64,000 nucleotides of DNA from Pelomonas sp. Root1217. Lineage in GTDB: Bacteria > Pseudomonadota > Gammaproteobacteria > Burkholderiales > Burkholderiaceae_C. Position 1 is the first letter of the stretch. Each line of letters starts with the position of its first letter. The stretch covers positions 248,001-312,000 of the forward strand of contig NZ_LMDC01000001.1 of NCBI RefSeq assembly GCF_001425705.1, written 5' to 3'. The notes below the pieces were generated by a model that made no database searches, was not told the DNA's origin, and saw nothing but the letters and a program-made list of their open reading frames with translations. A program made the translations under genes and the position numbers. Positions 58,429 to 64,000 of the stretch are shown here, piece after piece.

Positions 58429-59124
58429 ATGACCCGACAAGCCTCTGAACTCAAGCCCGTCCTCTTCGTCGTCACCAGCAACCCGTTCAAGGGGGCGACA
58501 GGCATCCCCACCGGCTTCAACCTGGCGGAGGTCACCCACCCGCTGGAGAAGCTGCAGCAAGCCGGCATCCGCGTCGAGATCGCCTCCATCCAGGGCGGTG
58601 CGGCGCCGCTCGACGGGCTGGAGGACATGGCGGACCCGGTGGTTGCCCGCTATTGGGCGGATGCCGATTTCCGCCACGCCATTGCCAACACGCTGCGCAT
58701 CGACGATGTCGACCCTGCGCGCTACTCGGCGGTCATGTTCGCGGGTGGCCACGGCACGATGTGGGACTTCCCCGACAGCGCCGGCGCGCAGAAGGTCATC
58801 CGCGAGATCGACGCGGCGGGCGGCATCGTCAGCGCCGTGTGCCACGGCCCGGCGGCCCTGGTCAATGCGCGCCGTGCCGACGGCAGCCTGCTGGTGGCGG
58901 GCAGGCGCGTGGCGGCCTTCACCGATGGCGAGGAAGAGGAAGTCCAGTCCACCCACGTCGTGCCCTTCCTGCTGGCATCCACGCTCAACGAGCGCGGCGC
59001 GTTGCATCAGGACTCGCCCAACTGGTCCAACAACGTGGTGGTCGACGGCCGGTTGATCACGGGCCAAAACCCGCAGTCCGCCGCCAGCCTCGGCGAAGCG
59101 CTGCGCGACACGCTGCTGGCGTGA
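58429..59124 (+). CDS. DJ-1/PfpI family protein (type 1 glutamine amidotransferase-like)
   Basis: 231 residues. The Hsp31/DJ-1 pattern is visible: VLFVVTSNPFKGATGIPTGFNLAEVTHP with Glu34, YSAVMFAGGHGTMWDFP, and the nucleophile elbow AVCHGPAAL with Cys138-His139. Members act as glyoxalase III, deglycases, chaperones or isocyanide hydratases. In this operon it may remove a reactive aldehyde intermediate. The gene follows the hydrolase by 15 bases. Confidence 0.88.
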   Translation: MTRQASELKPVLFVVTSNPFKGATGIPTGFNLAEVTHPLEKLQQAGIRVEIASIQGGAAPLDGLEDMADPVVARYWADADFRHAIANTLRIDDVDPARYSAVMFAGGHGTMWDFPDSAGAQKVIREIDAAGGIVSAVCHGPAALVNARRADGSLLVAGRRVAAFTDGEEEEVQSTHVVPFLLASTLNERGALHQDSPNWSNNVVVDGRLITGQNPQSAASLGEALRDTLLA

Positions 59125-59143
59125 TCGGCCGCCGGGGTACGGC

Positions 59144-60175
59144 ATGAAGCTGATGTGCGTCGAAGAGCATGTGCTGGATGCCGCCATCGGCGCGGCGTCG
59201 CAAAGTCTCGTGCGTGCCGACGCGCCGTATCTCCCCGACTGGGGCAGCCGCGTCATCGACGGCCAGCAGGCGTCCGCCCCTGGCCGCCCGCATGTCGTCG
59301 CGCCCAGCGAGTCGGCGCGCAAGGCGCTGGACATGGGCGCGGCCCGCCTGGTCGATATGGATGCGGCAGGCATCGCCATGCAAGTCCTCTCCTACGGCGG
59401 CTTCCCGCAGCTGCTGCCGGCGGCGCAGGCCATAGACCTGAACCGCGCCGCCAACGACAAGCTGGCCGCGGCCGCGCAAGCCCACCCTTCGCGATTCGCC
59501 GGGTTCGCCACGCTGCCCTGGCAGGCGCCCGAGGCCGCCGCCCGTGAGCTGGAGCGGGCAGTGAAGGAATTGGGCCTCAAGGGGGCCCTCATCAACGGGC
59601 GCCCCGGCGAGACCTTCCTGGACGACCCGCGCTACGCGCCCGTGCTTGCCGCTTTCGACGAGCTGAACGTGCCGCTGTACGTTCACCCCGGCCTGCCGCT
59701 GCCGGCCGTGCAGGCGCCTTACTACGGCGGCTTCGAGCGCGAGCTCAGCGCACGCCTGTCGATGTTTGCCTGGGGCTGGCACAACGAGGCCGGCATCCAG
59801 GTGGTGCGCATGCTGCTGGCCGGCGTGTTCGATCGCTACCCCCGCTTGCAGGTCATTAGCGGCCACTGGGGTGAGATGGCGCCGTTCTTCCTCCAAAGGC
59901 TGGAGGACGCCATCCCTCAGGAAGCCTCCGGCCTGAAGCGCCCCATCGTGCAGACCTACCGCGAGCACGTTTACGTGTCGCCCAGCGGCATGCTCACCTT
60001 GCCGCATTTCCAGTTCATCCATGCGCTGATGGGCGCGGAGCGCATCCTGTACTCCATCGACTACCCCTACCAAAGCCTGGACGGCGCGCGCGCCTTCATC
60101 GAGGGCCTGCCCGTCAGCGACGCGGACAAGGCCCTGATCGCCCATGGCAACGCCGAGCGCCTGCTTGGCCTGTAG
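59144..60175 (+). CDS. Amidohydrolase_2 family protein, gamma-resorcylate-decarboxylase-like
   Basis: 343 residues. A TIM-barrel amidohydrolase with an E-x-H first metal motif (Glu7, His9 in CVEEHV), as in gamma-resorcylate decarboxylase, instead of the more usual H-x-H. Other metal ligands fit His181 (LYVHPG), His in ISGHWGE and Asp306 (YSIDYPY). It should decarboxylate or hydrolyse an aromatic or related acid. It is the last gene of the LysR-controlled operon. Confidence 0.85.
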   Translation: MKLMCVEEHVLDAAIGAASQSLVRADAPYLPDWGSRVIDGQQASAPGRPHVVAPSESARKALDMGAARLVDMDAAGIAMQVLSYGGFPQLLPAAQAIDLNRAANDKLAAAAQAHPSRFAGFATLPWQAPEAAARELERAVKELGLKGALINGRPGETFLDDPRYAPVLAAFDELNVPLYVHPGLPLPAVQAPYYGGFERELSARLSMFAWGWHNEAGIQVVRMLLAGVFDRYPRLQVISGHWGEMAPFFLQRLEDAIPQEASGLKRPIVQTYREHVYVSPSGMLTLPHFQFIHALMGAERILYSIDYPYQSLDGARAFIEGLPVSDADKALIAHGNAERLLGL

Positions 60176-60277
60176 AGCTGGGCCCAGGACAGTCGAACAA
60201 GCGCACGAATCGGCGCGGGGCTCGAAGAGATGGACTGCGTGGTGTCGCGGTAGGAGCTGATTGCGCTGTTCAGCCCA

Positions 60278-61222
60278 TCATGTCCGAAGGCCGGCTTGGC
60301 CGGCCGGCTGAAGCACCGGCATCATGCCCACAACAAAGTCGATGAAGGCTCTGACCTTGGCCGGGACGTGGGTCCGGCTGGGGTAGTAGACGTAGAGGGG
60401 AAAGGTCTCGTCAGCCCAGTCCGGCAAGACGGGCTCCAGCGTGCCTGCGCGCAGATGCGAGTCGACCCCGATGTCGATCACCTGGGCGATGCCGTGGCCA
60501 GCGAGACAGGCGCCAATCTTGATTCCGGCGTCCGTGACCGTCAGGTTGCCGCGAACGGCCACCTTCACTTTTTCGTCGCCTCGCCAGAACTCCCATTCGA
60601 AGGGCCTGCCGGTGGCGGGATCGATGGCCATGATGCACTCATGACCGTCGTCCACCAGATCCTGCGGCGAGCTGGGTCGACCGCGGTGCGCCAGATAGGA
60701 CGGCGCGGCAACGGTCAGAACGCGCGGGCTGTAGAGCCTGCGGCAGACCAGGGTCGAGATGGATGGAGGGCCAAACCTGACGGCGAGATCAAATCCGTCG
60801 CTCACCAGGTCCGACAGACCGTTCCTCGTCTCCAGCCTCAGTTCGAGAGACGGGTGGCCCTTCAGGAACTGCGCCAGCTCCGGCGCCAACACGAGGCTGG
60901 CGAACCGGGCATCGCAGGCGACGCGCAGCGTGCCGCTGACGGCCGAGGCCTGGCAGGAGGCGGCGGCCGTCGCATCCTCTATCCCCTGGAGCAGAGGCAG
61001 CACCGTGGAGAGCAATGCATGCCCCGCATCCGTCACTTCGACGTGTCGGCTTGTGCGATGCACGAGCTTGGCGCTGAGACGGTCCTCCAAGCGCTGGATC
61101 GAGCGGCTCACAGCAGGCTGCGTCTTGCCCAGACGAGAAGCCGCACGGCCAAAGCTCTTCGCTTCGGCGATCGCATTGAGCGCCAGCAGGCCGATGACAA
61201 GCGCCCCATCAAGGTCATCCAT
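60278..61222 (-). CDS. LysR-family transcriptional regulator
   Basis: 314 residues from MDDLDGALVIGLL; the longer frame upstream is rejected because it overlaps the promoter of the next gene. The helix-turn-helix is AEAKSFGRAASRLGKTQPAVSRSIQRLEDRL (pieces) and the effector domain includes DGFDLAVRFGPPS. It is divergent from the NTF2-like gene at 61326. The gap contains TACGAATCGTTCGAATA near 61294, with CGAA/TTCG symmetry. Confidence 0.88.
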   Translation of the reverse strand: MDDLDGALVIGLLALNAIAEAKSFGRAASRLGKTQPAVSRSIQRLEDRLSAKLVHRTSRHVEVTDAGHALLSTVLPLLQGIEDATAAASCQASAVSGTLRVACDARFASLVLAPELAQFLKGHPSLELRLETRNGLSDLVSDGFDLAVRFGPPSISTLVCRRLYSPRVLTVAAPSYLAHRGRPSSPQDLVDDGHECIMAIDPATGRPFEWEFWRGDEKVKVAVRGNLTVTDAGIKIGACLAGHGIAQVIDIGVDSHLRAGTLEPVLPDWADETFPLYVYYPSRTHVPAKVRAFIDFVVGMMPVLQPAGQAGLRT

Positions 61223-61325
61223 GATCGATGTGTTCTGGTAATGGCAGCGATAACCCGTTCGCTGTAGCGGAGCGCGGAAGGATTCCTCACTATACGAATC
61301 GTTCGAATACTGATGAAAGCCAGCG

Positions 61326-61700
61326 ATGACCCAGACCCAAGCCGTAGCCACTCTGATCGAGGACTATTTCAACCTGGCCTATGAGCCGAAGAGCCGTGAC
61401 TTCAACAAGGTCTTCCACCCGAGCTGCTTCGTGCAGTGGCTCGACGGGGGGCGGTTGAACATGCTGTCCTCACAGGACTATGCAGCGCTCATCCATGGGC
61501 GGCCGAGCCCCGAGTCGACGGGTGCGCCGAGGGACGAAGCGATCCTCTCGGTCGAGCACGTCTCGGACAGCCTTTCAACAGCGAACGTGAGGGTGCGGAT
61601 TGGCCAAAAGCTGTTCAACGACCACTTCGTCCTGCACAAGGTGGATGGCAGCTGGCTGATCACGGTCAAGGCATCCTTTGTGGCGGGTACTTTCGACTGA
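61326..61700 (+). CDS. NTF2-like protein (putative lumazine-binding type)
   Basis: 124 residues. The fold pattern of SnoaL/lumazine-binding-like proteins is clear: VATLIEDYFNLAYEPKSRDFNKVFHP, then CFVQWLDGGRLNMLSSQDYAALI, and strands VSDSLSTANVRVRI, FNDHFVLHKVDGSWLITVKAS (pieces). These often bind small ligands or catalyse isomerisations. It is divergent from a LysR gene and probably its target. It lies 98 bases before the stress protein gene. Confidence 0.8.
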   Translation: MTQTQAVATLIEDYFNLAYEPKSRDFNKVFHPSCFVQWLDGGRLNMLSSQDYAALIHGRPSPESTGAPRDEAILSVEHVSDSLSTANVRVRIGQKLFNDHFVLHKVDGSWLITVKASFVAGTFD

Positions 61701-61798
61701 AAGGGGCGTTTTGCTGTCGCGGTGACTTGATGCAGCGCAAATGCCGCAGCCTGTACCACGCGCAACATGCCGGCACCCGCCACGCTGAAAGGGTCGCC

Positions 61799-62221
61799 AT
61801 GAAGATCGTTCTCGCAGTCGACGGCAGCGCCTATACCAAGCGCATGCTCAGCTACATCGCCGCCCACGACGAGCTCGTGGGCAAGGGCAACGAGTTCGTT
61901 GCGCTGAACGTCACGGCGGAAGTGCCACCTCACGCCGCCCGACATCTCCCGCGCGATGTGCTGCAGCAGTACTACGCCGACGAGGGTGAGAAGGTGCTCG
62001 CCCCGGTGCGTGAGTTTGCGCGCATGCAAGGCTGGCCGCTGCGTGAGCGCCACGCGGTGGGCTACCCGGGAGACATGTTGGCGGAGATCACCAACGAGGA
62101 AAAGCCCGACCTGCTGGTAATGGGCTCTCACGGTCACGGCGTACTCGCCAGCGCATTGCTGGGCTCGGTGTCGTCGCGCCTGCTGGCCCACACCAAGGCT
62201 CCGGTGCTGCTGATCCGCTGA
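61799..62221 (+). CDS. Universal stress protein A family protein (first)
   Basis: 140 residues from ATG 61799. The UspA fold has the N-terminal IVLAVDGSAYTKRML and the C-terminal ATP-binding motif MGSHGHGVLASALLGSVSSRLL (G-x2-G-x9-GS). UspA proteins protect cells under growth arrest and oxidative stress. A second, differently sequenced copy follows 18 bases after its stop. Confidence 0.9.
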   Translation: MKIVLAVDGSAYTKRMLSYIAAHDELVGKGNEFVALNVTAEVPPHAARHLPRDVLQQYYADEGEKVLAPVREFARMQGWPLRERHAVGYPGDMLAEITNEEKPDLLVMGSHGHGVLASALLGSVSSRLLAHTKAPVLLIR

Positions 62222-62238
62222 CATGGGGAGAGAGAGTC

Positions 62239-62688
62239 ATGCGTGAAGACTTCAATCACGTGCTGGTGGCGACCGACGGGTCGCCGCTTGCGGATGTAGC
62301 ACTCGAACTGGCGCAGCGTGTCGGCTGCGGTGGACGGGTCACTGCGCTGCTTGTGATGCATGACTACGGGCTGCCTGAATACTTGCGGGCAGCCATTGCT
62401 CATCGCCCCGATGCGCAGGCGCTGCGCGAGGAGATCGCCGCGGAGGGGCGCCGCTTGCTGGACGAAGCCATCGCGCGGACCACCAGGGACGGCGCGTGGA
62501 TCGAGCGGCGCGTGGTGCTCAGTGACAAGGCGCCGCACCATGAGATCGTCACCGCCGCACAACGGGAGGGGTGTGACCTCATCGTGATGGCGACTCATGG
62601 CAAGGGCGGGCGCATGGCCGGCCTGGTGGGCAGCCAGGCACAGGCCGTTGTCTTGCAGGCGAGCGTGCCGGTGCTGGTGGCGCGTTGA
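62239..62688 (+). CDS. Universal stress protein A family protein (second)
   Basis: 149 residues. Similar fold: HVLVATDGSPLADVALELAQR at the start and the ATP-binding-type end MATHGKGGRMAGLVGSQAQAVV. Gene order and spacing suggest an operon with the first copy. It diverges from the first copy in sequence, so the pair is not a recent duplication. Confidence 0.9.
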   Translation: MREDFNHVLVATDGSPLADVALELAQRVGCGGRVTALLVMHDYGLPEYLRAAIAHRPDAQALREEIAAEGRRLLDEAIARTTRDGAWIERRVVLSDKAPHHEIVTAAQREGCDLIVMATHGKGGRMAGLVGSQAQAVVLQASVPVLVAR

Positions 62689-62689
62689 C

Positions 62690-62990
62690 GCCTCAGGCCT
62701 CCCGCAGCCACCTTGGCGGGTACGTGCTTGACGTCCACTTTCACCCCGTGACGCGCCAGCCAAAGGCCGATGTGTGCGCCAGGGATGTCGCCATGCGCCA
62801 GGTCGGCGCCCTCCGGTGTCTCGAACACGGCCACTTCGACGTTCGTGGCCTTCTTCAGGAAAGGCAGCGCATCGTGCATGGCCCGCGCGGCCTCCCGGTG
62901 GCAATCGGTCGCGCCGTGCCTGAGCTGTGCTTGGACGCCATGTCGGCGCCGAGGATGTTGAGCTGCATCAATGCGGCGCGCCGGGCAGTG
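62690..62990 (-). pseudogene. Degraded universal stress protein gene
   Basis: On the minus strand the frame near 62950-62700 reads CHREAARAMHDALPFLKKA, then ETPEGADLAHGDIPGAHIGLWLARHGVKVDV, as in the middle of tandem-domain Usp proteins. The start is missing or in another frame (MQLNILGADMASKH) and the ATP-binding C-terminus is absent. It converges with two intact Usp genes. Likely a remnant after frameshift and deletion. Confidence 0.6.
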
Positions 62991-63188
62991 CCTACCCTTG
63001 AACACATGAGCAAGATTCTCGTCGTCACCTGCTCCTTCACCGGCACCGGCGCTCGACTGACGGAGTTGCTGTGCCGGTCGCGCAACCGGACATCGGCTCA
63101 GGTAAGTCCTGGGTCACGACTTGAGAGGTGGGGTGCGGCCCTTCGTGCTGTCGCCTGAAACGGCGGGCTGAACCTCTCAGGAAACATC
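62991..63188. other. Intergenic sequence, no gene seen
   Basis: About 200 bases with only short, poorly supported frames. It lies between the degraded stress-protein gene and a tiny membrane-peptide frame. Confidence 0.4.
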
Positions 63189-63284
63189 ATGGGTGTACTG
63201 CTGTGGCTGTTGCTGATCGCCGTGATTGTGGCGTTGCTGTGGGCCGGATTCCTTCTGTTCATCGCCTTGCTCACCCGCGATTGA
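63189..63284 (+). CDS. Very small membrane peptide
   Basis: 31 residues, almost entirely hydrophobic (VLLWLLLIAVIVALLWAG), with AGGA 8 bases before the ATG and a charged end (TRD). It resembles small single-helix proteins, but short frames occur by chance. The 255 bases up to the ABC gene contain no other credible gene. Confidence 0.4.
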   Translation: MGVLLWLLLIAVIVALLWAGFLLFIALLTRD

Positions 63285-63539
63285 AAGCGTCATCATTGAC
63301 GTGCGGATTGGCTCGTGAGAGCTGGCGAGCCAGGCCGTGCATCGCGGCCCGGTCGGTGGCACGTCGACGTTGGCGCGGGCTGGGATCGATCCACGCCGTT
63401 CGTCTGAGTTGAGCCAGCGCAAGCCAGACGGCTTTGCGCCATCGCAACATGGTGACGCCATGATCGTCCCCGAGTCGTCCCTCCAGCCGCGCTGCGCCGC
63501 TGCACTTCGGTCTTCCGGCCGGAAGTCGGCTGTCTTGCC

Positions 63540-64000
63540 ATGACCGGGCAGGGGACGGGGACGGACCTCTTCCGGGCGCGCGGGCTGAGCAAGGTCTACC
63601 GCACCGGCGAGATCGAGGTGCAGGCCCTGCGCGGCGTCGACCTCGACGTGGCCCGGGGCGAATTCATCGTGCTGCTGGGCGCGTCCGGCAGCGGCAAGTC
63701 CACGCTCCTGAACATCCTCGGCGGCCTGGACACGCCGACCAGCGGCGAGATCCTGTTTGCAGGCCAGGCGCTGAATGGCGCCAGCGAGGCGGTACTGACG
63801 GCTTATCGGCGCGAGCACGTGGGTTTCGTCTTCCAGTTCTACAACCTGATCCCCAGCCTGACCGTGCGCGAGAACGTCGCCCTGGTCACCGACATTGCGC
63901 GTGACCCCATGCCTGCCGACGAGGCGGTCGACCTCGTCGGCCTGACGCCGCGGCGCGACCACTTCCCGTCGCAGTTGTCGGGCGGCGAGCAGCAGCGCGT
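63540..64000 (+). CDS. ABC transporter ATP-binding protein, MacB/LolD-like (partial)
   Basis: Cut by the right window edge after about 153 residues. Walker [10 protein letters not shown], the Q-loop in [16 protein letters not shown] and the signature LSGGEQQR are all visible. The start region [28 protein letters not shown] is typical of MacB/LolD/FtsE-like ATPases that power lipoprotein sorting or macrolide-type export. The permease would be expected beyond the window. Confidence 0.88.
   Translation, partial: MTGQGTGTDLFRARGLSKVYRTGEIEVQALRGVDLDVARGEFIVLLGASGSGKSTLLNILGGLDTPTSGEILFAGQALNGASEAVLTAYRREHVGFVFQFYNLIPSLTVRENVALVTDIARDPMPADEAVDLVGLTPRRDHFPSQLSGGEQQR

Noticed and set aside
60296-61267. 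Plus-strand frame of 323 codons opposite the LysR gene.
   Set aside because: Antisense shadow; the minus strand has clear LysR domains and a proper start at 61222.
63293-63543. Short plus-strand frame before the ABC ATPase gene.
   Set aside because: No ribosome-binding site, low-complexity composition, and its end overlaps the ABC start without a coupling signal.

Overview
This is a GC-rich chromosomal segment whose gene families point to a betaproteobacterium of the order Burkholderiales (a Roseateles/Rubrivivax-like relative is my guess): dense LysR regulators, a cytochrome c4, TamA/TamB, DUF3563, and HD-GYP and GGDEF-EAL signalling proteins. No rRNA or taxon-diagnostic gene is present, so the assignment is inference.

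Layout. 1-3993 is core chromosome: a partial YdeI-like gene, a secreted retropepsin-like/PDZ protein, a divergent AraC regulator, a periplasmic protein of unknown function and a DUF3563 gene. 4019-23396 is a roughly 19.4 kb integrated element. Its right end is the 3' end of an intact tRNA-Arg(CCT) gene (23381-23455, minus), next to a P4-type tyrosine integrase (21948-23195). A 17-bp copy of the tRNA end marks the left border at 4019-4035, and repeated TGTTCCCCT motifs lie inside both ends. The element carries a Panacea-type toxin-antitoxin pair, a second CopG-type pair with palindromic operators, two phage virion-like proteins, a leftward cluster of unknown genes, a rightward cluster of membrane and secreted proteins ending in an intact S1/P1 nuclease, several tiny genes, and a Schlafen/AlbA_2-type gene that appears split into two distant, oppositely oriented halves. 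Its non-coding parts hold unusual dispersed repeats.

23558-49486 returns to core genes: GFA protein, tamB-tamA-VWA (CoxE-like), a Ser/Thr kinase coupled to an OmpA/CsgG-like lipoprotein, a tightly overlapping MoxR-membrane protein-GNAT-S9 peptidase operon, divergent cytochrome c4, an HD-GYP phosphodiesterase, a peptide-type solute-binding protein, a large lipoprotein, and a TonB receptor-YfiR-GGDEF/EAL operon that looks like an outer-membrane-to-c-di-GMP signalling relay.

49488-64000 is accessory metabolism: MFS transporter, two head-to-head LysR genes whose start codons overlap, a secreted lipoxygenase with a complete iron-ligand set, small secreted proteins, a LysR-controlled four-gene catabolic-looking operon (57196-60175), another LysR/NTF2-like pair, two universal stress proteins plus a degraded third, and the start of an ABC exporter ATPase cut by the window edge.

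Most promising for novelty: the tRNA-Arg element, with its inverted repeat modules, split AlbA_2 gene and membrane/nuclease cluster, and the repeat-derived in-frame insertion in the S9 peptidase.
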